Source: Strigamia acuminata
Lineage: Eukaryota > Arthropoda > Chilopoda > Geophilomorpha > Linotaeniidae
Direction: 5' to 3'
NCBI GenBank assembly: GCA_949358305.1
Contig: OX442319.1
Span: 13,330,001 to 13,394,000, forward strand
Length of the DNA: 64,000 nucleotides
Under the pieces are notes generated by a model. It saw nothing but the letters and a program-made list of their open reading frames with translations. It did not search any database and was not told the origin of the DNA. Both the position numbers and the translations under genes were made by a program. This document shows positions 1 to 9,566 of the stretch, piece by piece (position 1 is the first letter of the stretch; every line of letters starts with the position of its first letter).

Positions 1-308
1 TGGTGTTTTTGGACAACGAGAGCGGACTCGTGCACGGATATCGGCTGGTGAGGAAGTACGAAGTGTATCATAGGGAGTTGTTGGAGGCGTTGTGCGTGTT
101 CAGGAGGCGGACTGTGGAGTTGGTGCGACGGCTGGTTCGTGGGGGGGATGCTGGGGGGGCGATTCAGGAGGATTTTGGGAGGTTGGAAGGGGAGAGGAGT
201 GGGTGGGTGCCGCCGTTGCCGGGGAAGTCGAGGAAGATGTTGGAAGAGAGGTTGGGGTTTGTGGATAGGCATGTGAGGAGGTGTGAGTCGATGTATCCAG
301 TGAGGTGA
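1..308 (+). CDS. 3' end of an unrecognised gene (partial)
   Basis: An open frame enters from the left edge and stops at TGA 306-308, giving about 101 residues of a C-terminus. There is no ATG in this part, so it is the last exon, or part of it, of a gene that starts outside the window. The peptide is charged, rich in Arg/Glu/Leu and probably helical, and ends ESMYPVR. The segment is far richer in G than the AT-rich DNA just downstream, and the composition drops abruptly at the stop codon, which supports real coding sequence. I recognise no domain and assign no function. Confidence 0.5.
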   Translation, partial: VFLDNESGLVHGYRLVRKYEVYHRELLEALCVFRRRTVELVRRLVRGGDAGGAIQEDFGRLEGERSGWVPPLPGKSRKMLEERLGFVDRHVRRCESMYPVR

Positions 309-820
309 ATTTTGAGTTTTTATTTATGTTTGTAATTTATATTAATTATGGAGTGTGTGTATGGATTTTGTAGTTTTTGTGTGATTTTTTTTTGTTTTTG
401 GTTTTTTTTGTTTTTAAATGTTTTTTTTATTTATAATTGGTTTTTATCAAAATGTTTTGGAAATTGTTTTTGGTTGATTTATTGATTGTGATTTTGTGAG
501 CTTTGTGTTTGATTTCTTTTGTTTTCTTATTGTTTGAGGATTTTTTTTAAGTTTTTGTAATTTTTGTTTGTGTTTTGGTTATTTTTTTATTTGGGTGTAA
601 ATACATTGTTTTAATTCATGTTTTTTTTTTTTTTGCTACGATTGTATCAAATTTGTTTTTATTTAATCTCTGAAGCTGTGAGGAAAAAAAATTGTAACAT
701 AATTTATTTAATTTTCTGCAAAAAGTAGATGAGGGAGAAAAAAGTACTTTTTTTTTTAATGAGAAAGTTTTGATAAAAACACTTAAACAGATGTTTTGTA
801 TTTTTTTTAATTCTTAAAAA
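309..820. other. AT-rich 3' flank, no gene seen
   Basis: This stretch is strongly T-rich on the plus strand, with many T runs and no convincing open frame or splice-site pair. It may include the 3' UTR of the gene ending at 308. I see nothing else in it. Confidence 0.5.
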
Positions 821-1313
821 CAACTTTTTAAAAGTAGATTTTGAGAAAAGAAATTTTTTTTAATGGGATGAAATAAAAGTATTTAAAGATAGTTTTGAAT
901 AGCTGCAGATGTAATAAAACAATATATATATTATTCTATTATTTTTTTTAGTTAAAATCTATTATTTATCAAAATCTACTTTTGAAAAGCTGTTTTTCAA
1001 AATTTAGCCTTAAAAATAATTTTTAGTGAATTCATTGATTCATTGATTTATAAGGAATTAGAAATAAACAACTTTTCTGATACTTTTGAAAAACGACTTT
1101 TCAAAAGCAGATTTTGATAAACAACAGATTTTGACAACAAAAAACAAAACTACCGGCACTCCTAAAAATAATTTTTAATAAATAATAAATACAAAATATT
1201 TTGATTGAAAAAAACTAAACAAAAGTAGATTTGGATAAATAACATAATTTTGAATAAAAATAAATAAATAAAACTATAGTCTTATACATAACTTTTACTA
1301 TATTTATAAATTA

Positions 1314-1346
<33 letters not shown>

Positions 1347-1535
1347 CATTTGTATTTTATTTCATAAAAGTTGCTTTTGATTCCTTTCAGATTTTGACCA
1401 GAAAAAAATAATTCCAAATACTTACATTGATTAGAAATAAAAAACAGCTTTTCAAAAGTAGATTTTATAAATAACGGATCCCGATTTAAAAAAAAATAAA
1501 ACTGTAGTCCTAAAAATAATTTATAGTAAATTGAA
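821..1535. repeat. Degenerate repeat with TTTTCAAAAGTAGATTTTGA core
   Basis: A motif close to TTTTCAAAAGTAGATTTTGA recurs near 826, 1094, 1221 and 1447, and once in the opposite orientation near 966-990. In several copies it is followed 50-70 bases later by a second block resembling CCTAAAAATAATTTTTAGTA (near 1002, 1161 and 1510). The copies are diverged and unevenly spaced, with poly-A runs between them. This looks like an old tandem repeat or several insertions of one AT-rich element. No coding potential is visible. Confidence 0.45.
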
Positions 1536-2744
1536 AAAAAAAAAAAAAAATCCCAAATTAAAAAAAATCTATTTTTCCACCAAAACAAACAACACACAAC
1601 ACGAAAACAAAACCATAAATAAAACGTGTTCATCTTATTTTCTCACCATTATTGCAATTGTTTTTTCTTTTTTTCTTTCTTTCTTTCTCTCTTTCTTGTC
1701 CAATCCAACCGCAAGGCGCTCTGAGCCTCTGAGGTTTGGAATTCGGGTTAATCTGAGGGGATGTAACCATGAAAGGTCACCAATCCCACGCCCCCCCTTG
1801 TGACAGGTGTGTGACTCGTCGATTTATGGCCAGCCGACCTTCGACTAATTATCGTCTTGCTATGCGCATGTGCGACAAGCAAAAGGATTGCTCAGCAGGA
1901 AGCCAGAGTTATGTCCAGTCGCGTTTGGTCACGTGGAACAGGTGATAAACCCGGCGCGGCTACAAGAGGCACGACAAATGTTTCAATGACGAATAAAGTA
2001 ACTAGGTGACCACACAAGTCACAAAGACGTGTCGTGTTGGAGTGGCAGCCGGCACAAAAGCACCTACGACGCGACGCGCACGGGATAGACGCGTTTGATG
2101 GAGTGCCGGCGAGGCCAAAGTGCAAGGACAATGTCCACTTGGGAGCAGGGGCTACCTCACCAAACGCACTTTCTATGGCGCTCTTTCCTCGCGTTTTATT
2201 TGCTCAGGTGTGTTTTGTTGACCTTTGAGGTTGAACAGCTTCATCCTGGGCGCTTTTCAGTTCGCTGTGTTGTAATAAAAGTGGTTTGTTTGTTCAGAAT
2301 GCGCCGTGATTGTTCTTGCAAGAGTTTTATTCATTTTTCTCTTTCTTTTTCTCTCTTTTTTTTGGGTTTTCGCCTTTGTGTGTTGTGGGAATGATGCTGG
2401 AGAGTTTTAAGGATGACAAATTGTTTTTATTTTTATTTTAGTTTTTTTTTTGGGGGGTTTTTTTTTGGTTTGCATACAGGTGTAAGAGATAAACTGGAAG
2501 TGATATTTGGTGTCGTAAATCAGTTGGAGAGAGACAGCAGTGAATATCTTTTTTTTTTTTTTTTTTTTTGTATTTTCTTGGCTCTTTTGAAAATATTTTG
2601 TCAGGAATAAGGTGTTGGTTCTATATTTAATTGTAGGCAATTCTGGAATGTTATGAAAATTGGGTGGTTTTGCAGATTTGAGTCAAAGAATAGGATTTTT
2701 ATGCAGAGAAAGGCACTTTGTGCATTTATAAAGAATTTTTTCCT
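1536..2744. other. Non-coding stretch with a GC-richer island
   Basis: Poly-A and CTTT microsatellites (about 1534-1700) are followed by an island of roughly balanced base composition at about 1715-2300, with CpG dinucleotides and motifs such as GGTCACC and CGCGACGCGC. AT-rich DNA resumes after that. Short open frames exist on both strands, but none shows a recognisable protein or a convincing splice structure. The island could be a promoter or an untranslated exon; nothing decides this. Confidence 0.35.
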
Positions 2745-3260
2745 ACTACGACAGGCACTTTAAAGTCCATTTTGTGCGTAAAAATGCACTTTCTCTGAGT
2801 TTAAACACAGCAAAAATGAATTTTTATTACTAAAGAAAGCACCTTAGACAAATAAAAGGCCATCTTATGCAGAAAAGGCACTTTAAAACAACAAAAATGC
2901 ATTTTTATACATAAAAAAGCACCTTAAAGAGGCAAAAATCCATTTTTATGCATAAAAAAACACCTTTAACAAGCAAAAAGGCATTTTTATGCATGAAAGG
3001 GCACCTTAACCAAGCAAAAATGCATTTTTATGTATGAAAAAGCTCCTTAAACAAGCAATAAATGTATTTTTATGCATAAAAAACAATCAAAAATGCATTT
3101 TTATGCATGAAAGGGCACCTTAACCAAGCAAAAATGCATTTTTATGTATGAAAAAGCTCCTTAAACAAGCAAAAAATGCATTTTTATGCATAATAAGCAG
3201 TTTACACAAGCAAAAATGCATTTTTTTTACGCACAAAATACACTTTAAACACTGTACATG
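2745..3260. repeat. Degenerate tandem repeat, about 40-bp unit
   Basis: Roughly 12 diverged copies of a unit of about 40 bp follow each other. Each contains an A/T-rich palindromic core close to ATGCATTTTTATGCAT and a GCACCTTAAACAAGC-like linker. A longer period is also visible: a segment of about 75 bp starting near 2981 is repeated near 3093 almost unchanged, which shows a recent duplication inside the older array. Confidence 0.7.
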
Positions 3261-4020
3261 CATTGGAAAATTTTATTTTCAGCTTTAAAGAACATTTTAG
3301 ACATAAAATGAGTTTTTGCAACTAAGCAGTGAATTTTATCACTAATAAATCTATAAATCTCCTTTCCAGCTACAAATATACGTGAAAAAGCAGAAAAACA
3401 CCATTGGAAACATTATTTTGTGGCTGAAGGATTTCGCAAACACAGCACAATACATCAGGGACAGCTGGATCCAATTATTAAGCCAATAATATTCAGATTC
3501 CTTCCTTTTTTTTGTTTTGATGAAATACAACTTCCTGGATGCAGGAATCCAGGTGTGACGTGTAATAAAACAGAACAAATGGTGCACTGCATCATTTAAT
3601 CATCATAGTTTTTGTTGTCTACTTGTGTGCTTGGATGTGCATGTGTTAATGCAGATTTGCTTTTAGTTTTAAGGGTGAAAATTGCCATTCAATCATGAAT
3701 GTCCTTCTTTGACTTGGGGTAGAGTTAAGTGAAAGAGGTTAGACACCCACTTTGATTGTTAGTGCAAGAATGGTGATTGCTAAGGAGGGTTGGATAAAAA
3801 TAGATGCGAATTTTGTTGTGGGTAAAGCTGTAGATGTGTATTTTTAGTTTTACAGTGTTGAATTGAGTGGTTAAGGCGATGTAATGTTGGTAAAACTGCT
3901 TTGGGAAGGCTTGTTAAAACATTTTTTTCTGTTGTCTGCAACCTTCTGACACGAGGTGTGTTTGTGGAGTTTTGTGTTTGCTACTTGGTTTACTGAAACT
4001 GGACTGGGCAGCTGAATGTG
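3261..4020. other. No gene seen
   Basis: AT-rich DNA without a supported gene. Short open frames on both strands lack any recognisable protein features. Confidence 0.4.
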
Positions 4021-4031
4021 CACTTGTAGAA

Positions 4032-4500
4032 AATAATGCAATTTTTATATAAAATAATGCAATTTTTATGTAAAATATATAATGCAATTTTTATATAATA
4101 TAATGCAATTTTTATATAAAATAATGCAATTTTTATATAAAATAATGCAATTTTTATGTAAAATAATAAAATTTTTATATAAAATAATGCAATTTTTATA
4201 CAAAATATGCAATTTTTATACAAAATATGCAATTTTTATACAAAATATGCAATTTTTATACAAAATATGCAATTTTTATACAAAATATGCAATTTTTATA
4301 CAAAATATGCAATTTTTATACAAAATATGCAATTTTTATACAAAATATGCAATTTTTATACAAAATATGCAATTTTTATACAAAATATGCAATTTTTATA
4401 CAAAATATGCAATTTTTATACAAAATATGCAATTTTTATACAATGTAATGCAATTTTTCAGAAATTAATGCAATTTTCAGAAATTAATGCAATTTTTCAT
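4032..4500. repeat. 20-bp satellite (ATGCAATTTTTATACAAAAT)
   Basis: The central block, about 4201-4440, holds 12 perfect copies of a 20-bp unit, written from one phase as ATGCAATTTTTATACAAAAT. To its left (about 4038-4200) are variant 22-24-bp copies, and to its right (about 4441-4545) are looser copies ending in TTCA. The homogenised centre with degenerate edges is typical of a tandem array growing by unequal exchange or slippage. The unit has no stop codon in several frames, so open frames on both strands here are artefacts of the repeat. Confidence 0.9.
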
Positions 4501-4555
4501 TGAATTATGCAAATTTTCATTAAATCATGCAATTTTTCATTAAATAGGAGTACAT

Positions 4556-4720
4556 TTTTTCACAAAAAAAATGAAATATTTCACAAAAAAATGAAATATT
4601 TCACAAAAAAATGAAATATTTCACAAAAAAATAAAATATTTCACAAAAAAATAAAATATTTCACAAAAAATGAAATATTTCACAAAAAATGAAATTTATC
4701 GGAAAATATTGATAAATTTT
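4556..4720. repeat. About 21-bp satellite (AAATGAAATATTTCACAAAA)
   Basis: Seven to eight copies of a 20-21-bp unit resembling AAATGAAATATTTCACAAAA directly follow the 20-bp satellite. Unit length varies because the A run changes. GAAATATTTC within the unit is a perfect palindrome. Confidence 0.8.
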
Positions 4721-4740
4721 TCACAAAATAAATGAAATTT

Positions 4741-5320
4741 CAAAAAAATATCAAGTTTGACTACAAACAGAATTAAATTCAATGTGCAATCCAGTTATCC
4801 CAACTTGGTTCAAATCCGATTAAAACCTAGACTTGCTTCCATCAAAAGAGAACCAAACCAAGTATGAAAAAGGTTCAGAACATTTTAAATAACCGCATTA
4901 AACTCAACAATTCCACATGCCCTCACACCTGTGTAGATTAACACCAAAAAAGGCAAAAACTTGACCTTATTCTGCTAAAAACCCCTGAAAATTAAAGCTA
5001 AAAACACACAACACATCAAAAACAAACCAATTCTACTCACTTCATCCAAATTCTTCACTAAACACTAAAAACAAAACGCCAAACAACTTCATATCTACAC
5101 ATCCCATGTTTTTTCTTATCCCCAAATTACAAAAACAACTCGAGCAATTAGCGACTTAAATTTAGACCTCATTTTGCCTCACGTGTCCCCATGAGGTCGC
5201 TGACCCTGCAAATTGATTTGCCTCCATTTTGTACACAAAGTGCAATTCCCTAATGAGGGGGGAAGCGAGGGAACTCCTCAAAAAATCCAAATTCTTCAGA
5301 GGATCAAAACATTAGGGCAG
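4741..5320. other. 5' flank of the WAP-like gene
   Basis: AT-rich intergenic DNA leading to the TATA box at 5323. A short inverted repeat of nuclear-receptor half-site type, AGGTCGCTGACC, lies at about 5192-5203. Whether it is functional cannot be told from one sequence. Confidence 0.35.
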
Positions 5321-5322
5321 AG

Positions 5323-5330
5323 TATAAAAG
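5323..5330 (+). promoter_or_regulatory. TATA box of the WAP-like gene
   Basis: TATAAAAG lies about 70 bp upstream of the ATG at 5394. It is a canonical core promoter element, placing transcription start near 5350-5360. Confidence 0.65.
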
Positions 5331-5393
5331 AGCAGATTTCAAAAAGCAAACCACTTGCCTACACCACTTACCAAGCCACACAACTCGCTGAAA

Positions 5394-5828
5394 ATGTGCC
5401 AGAGAAGCGTCCTAGGTTTGTGCATCGTTGCATTCATCGTGCACAATTGTGTTTCGGCGCCGCAAGAAGCAATCGGCCAAAATCCCGCACCAACTGTACG
5501 TCTAATGGCACAAACGGTCGTCAACCGACCGCCACCGCCACCCCCAGTCTTCCATTTTACACCGACGGAGGCTCCGAGTTATTTGCAGAGAATAAGTTGT
5601 AAGATTTACTTTTTTTAAATTTTTAAATTTTTTTTTTGTTTTGGATTTTTAATTGATATTTTTGTTTGTGCAGCTTATTTGCAGTCGAAAAGTTTGTGTC
5701 CCAACGCGTGGTCGTTGAATCAACCTCAGTGTCAGTCGTGTACGGAAAACAGCCAGTGTGGAGAAGGCGGAAACTGCTGTAATCGTCTTTGGGGATTCCC
5801 TTTCTTGAAGTGTTGTGCCTCTGCCTAG
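5394..5828 (+). CDS. Small secreted WAP-like cysteine-rich protein
   Basis: Two exons, 5394-5598 and 5674-5828, join in phase 1 at a GTAAG donor and a TTTGTGCAG acceptor to give 119 residues. The start was chosen because the Met at 5394 opens a clear signal peptide (MCQRSVLGLCIVAFIVHNCV, then SA). A Pro/Gln-rich stretch with a run of six prolines follows. The C-terminal 45 residues hold eight cysteines spaced C-x9-C-x2-C-x5-C-x5-CC-x10-CC. The C-x5-C-x5-CC core matches the four-disulfide WAP core; the terminal adjacent pair is unusual, since WAP domains normally end C-x3-C. Single-WAP secreted proteins of invertebrates are often protease inhibitors or antimicrobials, but that role is inferred. 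AATAAA at 5863-5868 is a likely poly(A) signal. Confidence 0.8.
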
Positions 5829-5884
5829 GTTGAGTTATTTGAAGAGTAAATTGTTATCATAAAATAAATAAATGAAAAAAATTA

Positions 5885-6330
5885 AATGTATGCGCTCGTG
5901 TTGTTTTTATTATTTGCTTCACTGCAATACGGTGCAGTGATGTTGTGGGGTTGGCTTCACTGCTAGTCTGCTCGGACTCCCCGTGGTATTTTGGTTTTTT
6001 ATCAAATACTGTACGTTATTCACAATTGCTAATTGGCGTTTAACTCGTCCATAAAAAAAACCCACTAAAAATTAATTAGTTTTTACTTAATTTTTTTCTT
6101 TCTGAAAAACAAACAAAACAATTTGCATTGAATGAATGACATTCTTGACTCCACCATTTTTGCATATTTCCACAAATTCGAACTGTAGTGATGCACTGCC
6201 CACCAAAAACCCGTCAATATCGCCATCTTAATTACACAATTCAACAATGTCATGAGTCTCATGACCGTAAAACTTTTTTCTCCTTCACTTTTTGTGAGAA
6301 AAAGAGTGATGCAATTTATTTGATTCACCC
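5885..6330. other. Intergenic, no gene seen
   Basis: AT-rich spacer between the WAP-like gene and the repeat-peptide gene. No supported gene; its right end contains the TATA box listed at 6333. Confidence 0.4.
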
Positions 6331-6332
6331 TG

Positions 6333-6340
6333 TATAAAAA
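6333..6340 (+). promoter_or_regulatory. Possible TATA box of the repeat-peptide gene
   Basis: TATAAAAA lies 29 bp before the ATG at 6362. That spacing would put transcription start at or very near this ATG. Either the true start codon is elsewhere (an unseen upstream exon or a later ATG) or this TATA is not the one used. Confidence 0.4.
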
Positions 6341-6361
6341 ATAAAATTATATACACTTGGG

Positions 6362-7556
6362 ATGGCCATTTTGAAGCGTTTGTACTTCATCATTAACTTA
6401 GAAACGAAGAAATTGTTACATTACACAATCAAAAATATTGTCACAATAATTTCACATTGTCCATCTTCCATCCCCAATGCTTTTGCTGCGCTTTTTCTTT
6501 TCTCACTCATGATGACTTCTTCCGAAGCAGTAGCAGTAGCAGGTAAATTAATAAATTATTCTTTCCTATTTCTGAAATACATTTTTTGTACTAACCCGTT
6601 GAATTTTTTAATAATCGCCACCAGGCGAGATGAAGAGAGATGTTCCCCAGTGCGGTGGTGAACGATGCCCACCAGGCCATGTGAAGAGAGATGTTCCCGA
6701 GGATGTTCCCCAGTGCGGTGGTGAACGATGCCCACCAGGCCATGTGAAGAGAGATGTTCCCGAGGATGTTCCCCAGTGCGGTGGTGAACGATGCCCACCA
6801 GGCCATGTGAAGAGAGATGTTCCCGAGGATGTTCCCCAGTGCGGTGGTGAACGATGCCCACCAGGCCATGTGAAGAGAGATGTTCCCGAGGATGTTCCCC
6901 AGTGCGGTGGTGAACGATGCCCACCAGGCCATGTGAAGAGAGATGTTCCCGAGGATGTTCCCCAGTGCGGTGGTGAACGATGCCCACCAGGCCATGTGAA
7001 GAGAGATGTTCCCGAGGATGTTCCCCAGTGCGGTGGTGAACGATGCCCACCAGGCCATGTGAAGAGAGATGTTCCCGAGGATGTTCCCCAGTGCGGTGGT
7101 GAACGATGCCCACCAGGCCATGTGAAGAGAGATGTTCCCGAGGATGTTCCCCAGTGCGGTGGTGAACGATGCCCACCAGGCCATGTGAAGAGAGATGTTC
7201 CCGAGGATGTTCCCCAGTGCGGTGGTGAACGATGCCCACCAGGCCATGTGAAGAGAGATGTTCCCGAGGATGTTCCCCAGTGCGGTGGTGAACGATGCCC
7301 ACCAGGCCATGTGAAGAGAGATGTTCCCGAGGATGTTCCCCAGTGCGGTGGTGAACGATGCCCACCAGGCCATGTGAAGAGAGATGTTCCCGAGGATGTT
7401 CCCCAGTGCGGTGGTGAACGATGCCCACCAGGCCATGTGAAGAGAGATGTTCCCGAGGATGTTCCCCAGTGCGGTGGTGAGCGATGCCCACCAGGCCATG
7501 TGAAGAGAGATGTTCCCCAGTGCGGTGGTGAACGATGCCCACCAGGCCATGTGTGA
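6362..7556 (+). CDS. Secreted multi-copy peptide precursor (15 Cys-loop peptides)
   Basis: Two exons, 6362-6542 and 6625-7556, join in phase 1 (GTAAAT donor, CCACCAG acceptor) to give 370 residues. Exon 1 ends in a hydrophobic signal-type segment (NAFAALFLFSLMMTSSEAVA). Exon 2 is almost entirely repeat: 13 copies of a 21-residue unit, KR followed by DVPEDVPQCGGERCPPGHV, flanked at each end by one copy shortened by four residues, 15 CGGERC loops in all. Each copy is bounded by Lys-Arg, the classic proprotein-convertase site, so processing would release 15- and 19-residue peptides, each with one C-x4-C loop followed by PPG. Neuropeptide and antimicrobial multi-copy precursors are built this way; no named family is recognised. 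The C-x4-C-P-x-G layout recalls the vasopressin/oxytocin ring, but there is no neurophysin and no amidation Gly before KR. ATTAAA at 7596 is a likely poly(A) signal. The exact start codon is uncertain. Confidence 0.72.
6633..7553 (+). repeat. 63-bp coding minisatellite
   Basis: Thirteen full 63-bp units plus a 51-bp unit at each end make up the coding array. Units are practically identical at DNA level; the one difference I see is a single base near 7481 (GAGCGA for GAACGA), which is synonymous for Glu. Because 63 is a multiple of three and the unit has no stop in several frames, long open frames also appear in other frames and on the minus strand. Only the plus-strand frame that joins in phase to the signal-peptide exon is credible. 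Confidence 0.92.
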
Positions 7557-7689
7557 ACTCTGTTGAAGTGTCTATTGGACTTATTCCTTTGAATGATTAA
7601 AAGCAAATTGAAAATAATCGCAATTTTTGAGTTGTTATTTATTTAACTTGAGTTAACACGGAAGTTAAAGTTATTGAACAATGTGTTTA

Positions 7690-8081
7690 CAGACAACGGG
7701 CGGTGGCCCACATGCTGGCACAGACGGATTTAAACAGGAAATATGCGAGGGAGATTTTAGACTTGCAGGAGTTCAACTTCACAATGAAACACCAGAAGGG
7801 AAAGGAAAATGAGATTCCGGACGCGCTTTCCCGTGCAATTGAATCGAGGGTAACGGTGACTTTGGCAATGATGAAGCTGACTTGTGAGAGACGGCACACT
7901 GAGGGAGGAACGGGAGAGCAACGCATTTTGCAGAGAGAAGGTGGCAAACCTTCCGACGGAGTTCGAGATAGTCGAGAGGCTACTTCTTCATGTGGTGACG
8001 CGACGGAATAGAAGATGTTTACGGATAGTGGTCCCAAAGAATATGACTGAAAAGCTAATAAAATCCGTCCACGAATCATGA
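7690..8081 (+). pseudogene. Retrotransposon pol fragment (RNase H to integrase)
   Basis: One frame (about 7703-7860) reads LQEFNFTMKHQKGKENEIPDALSRA-like sequence, which matches the end of the RNase H domain of Ty3/Gypsy-type pol, where a 'tether' and PDALSR motif precede integrase. After a frame change a second segment (about 7990-8081) ends RIVVPKNMTEKLIKSVHES, resembling the entry to the integrase zinc-binding domain. Frame changes and missing flanks show a broken relic. Confidence 0.6.
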
Positions 8082-8301
8082 CAGTTAAAAATGTTACATA
8101 CCGGTAACCTTTTTTCAGGTTATTTTGAAGACATGAGAGAAAATTTTCATTTCCATTCCCATGACCTTTAAGATGAATCAAACTCAAGTTAAGTTCAGAT
8201 ATCTCATTATCTAAACCGAATCACATCAGAGATGAAATTACAAATTAAACTTTGTTGATGCACTTTTAATGTTTCCTTAATGATGAAAAATGTTTTGAAA
8301 A

Positions 8302-8530
8302 TATATAAACACCACAGCAAAACCCAAAGCTTGTACAGTTGATTCATCGTGTGAAACCAAACCTGATCTCCCAGTTTGCATTTGCAGCTTTCGCTCTGCT
8401 TTTTCTTTTCTCGCTCATAATGACTTCTTCCGAGGCAGTAGCAGCTAAATGATTAAAGTAAAATTAAATCAACCACACTACGAGTTGTTTGCTGATTTAA
8501 CTTCATCAATGACTTAGTTCTTAACTTGAA
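8302..8530 (+). pseudogene. Relic of the repeat-peptide gene lacking the array
   Basis: TATATAAAC at 8302-8310 is followed about 70 bp later by KPNLISQFAFAAFALLFLFS-type signal-peptide sequence that closely matches exon 1 of the gene at 6362, including the MTSSEAVA end. The codon where a start would be expected (about 8352) is GTG, not ATG. After EAVAA the sequence reads AAATGATTAAAG, which resembles the 3' UTR of the array gene at 7591-7603 rather than its intron, so the copy appears to join signal peptide directly to 3' UTR and stops after one lysine. It is a duplicate that lost, or never had, the peptide array. The similarity of later sequence (GAGTTGTT, ATTTAACTT) supports alignment with the array gene's 3' flank. 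Confidence 0.55.
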
Positions 8531-8899
8531 GATTTATTTGTAAAATCCTAAGTTCAGGTTTAAGGAATCCACGATTGATGACAAGAAAATAAACTAAATA
8601 AAAACCACACCGAGCACCGTTTATCAGTTAAGTGCACATCATCTGTGATTTGGTTCACTTGTGTAATGTAATATTCGATCTGTAGTTTTCTAAGTTAACA
8701 CTTCAAAATCAAAGAGGCTACAGGTTTTTCTGTTGACACATCCTGGAGTGTATCAAGCAAAGATGTGACCAGCTGCCCCTGCAGGCTGATCACTGCACTG
8801 CAACGACAATGCACTTGGTGCAGCTCTCACGCCTCTCAAATCTCTCACGCGCCTGTTGCGGTTCCCCGCAACCAGGTGGAGCTGCGGGCCCTTGATTGG
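8531..8899. other. No gene seen
   Basis: AT-rich to about 8750, then a region of balanced composition. A 169-codon open frame on the minus strand (8753-9262) has no domain I recognise and lies opposite the Cys-rich frame described next. Confidence 0.3.
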
Positions 8900-8902
8900 T
8901 GA

Positions 8903-9130
8903 AATCGGACCCCGGAAGTGACCTTTCCGGAATTGGGTGGGCCCCCGCAGAGCCCCAAGAGTTGTTCTTCTAACCAGCAATGCGAGAGTTGCATGGCAAC
9001 CGTCTTTCTGAAACTGGCTGTGAAGACGACCCAACTCTGTTGCCCACCGGGACCTGAGCGTCCGTGTAAGCCGCGTTCGTCCTACATTCTCCGCAAACGT
9101 TACAGCGACGCGGCCGAATATGCAATCTAA
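8903..9130 (+). CDS. Possible last exon of a Cys-rich secreted protein
   Basis: A plus-strand frame open from an in-frame TGA at 8900 to the stop at 9128-9130 contains CSSNQQCESC, LCCPPGPERPC and a basic tail. Six cysteines, including an adjacent pair and a C-x5-C-x2-C start, recall the WAP-like exon at 5674. AATAAA at 9226-9231, about 100 bases after the stop, would suit a 3' UTR. There is no ATG and no convincing upstream signal-peptide exon or acceptor, so this is only a candidate. Confidence 0.3.
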   Translation, partial: NRTPEVTFPELGGPPQSPKSCSSNQQCESCMATVFLKLAVKTTQLCCPPGPERPCKPRSSYILRKRYSDAAEYAI

Positions 9131-9566
9131 CCCGCTTGTCCACACAATCTTGTTAGGGATGGCTGCTACGCAGCCATCGCATCGGAAAGTGCACCTGAGA
9201 CACCATATCATACCCCTAAACAACAATAAAGCTATAATAATAACTAAACCTGTCTCTGTCATATTTCCTGGATATTGTTATCGCGTGTGTTGCGGCCAGC
9301 ATCCCATAGCCCTACCCTGACCATGTGGTGTCCGTCCAAACACTCACAAACATTTTTAAAAAAAAATTCAATGAGTATCAATAAGTGTCATTTTGATTAT
9401 GAAAAATGCACAAAGAGAATTACTGCATAACTTTTATGTTGTCAACGGTAATAAAGCTTACAGATATTTAAATTGTTCTGCATAATAAAGAATTAAGGCT
9501 GTGGTCTTTTTTAAAGTAAAAATAAGATCATGAAAAATAAATGAATAAATATATAATTTAATTAAA
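9131..9566. other. 3' flanks of converging genes
   Basis: Holds the AATAAA at 9226 on the plus strand and, from about 9500, AT-rich 3' UTR-like sequence of the minus-strand gene ending at 9567. No further gene seen. Confidence 0.4.

Noticed and set aside
4032-4503. Open frames in the 20-bp satellite giving repeated MQFLYKI- and -CIFCIKIALFY-type peptides
   Set aside because: Artefacts of a short AT repeat without stops; no start context, splice sites or composition typical of protein.
4032-7553. Regularly spaced repeats that could suggest a CRISPR array
   Set aside because: Units are directly adjacent with no unique spacers, and the genome is eukaryotic.
6633-7553. Calling the precursor a vasopressin/oxytocin homologue
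   Set aside because: Only the C-x4-C-P-x-G spacing is shared. Neurophysin, the amidation signal and ring residues are absent, and known members are single-copy precursors.
6556-7606. Long minus-strand open frames of over 300 codons opposite the peptide array
   Set aside because: They exist because a 63-bp unit without stops is repeated in register in every frame. Only the plus-strand frame joins a signal-peptide exon and has KR-bounded units.
8753-9262. 169-codon minus-strand frame
   Set aside because: No recognisable domain; it overlaps a plus-strand Cys-rich frame with a well-placed poly(A) signal, which is the better though still weak candidate.
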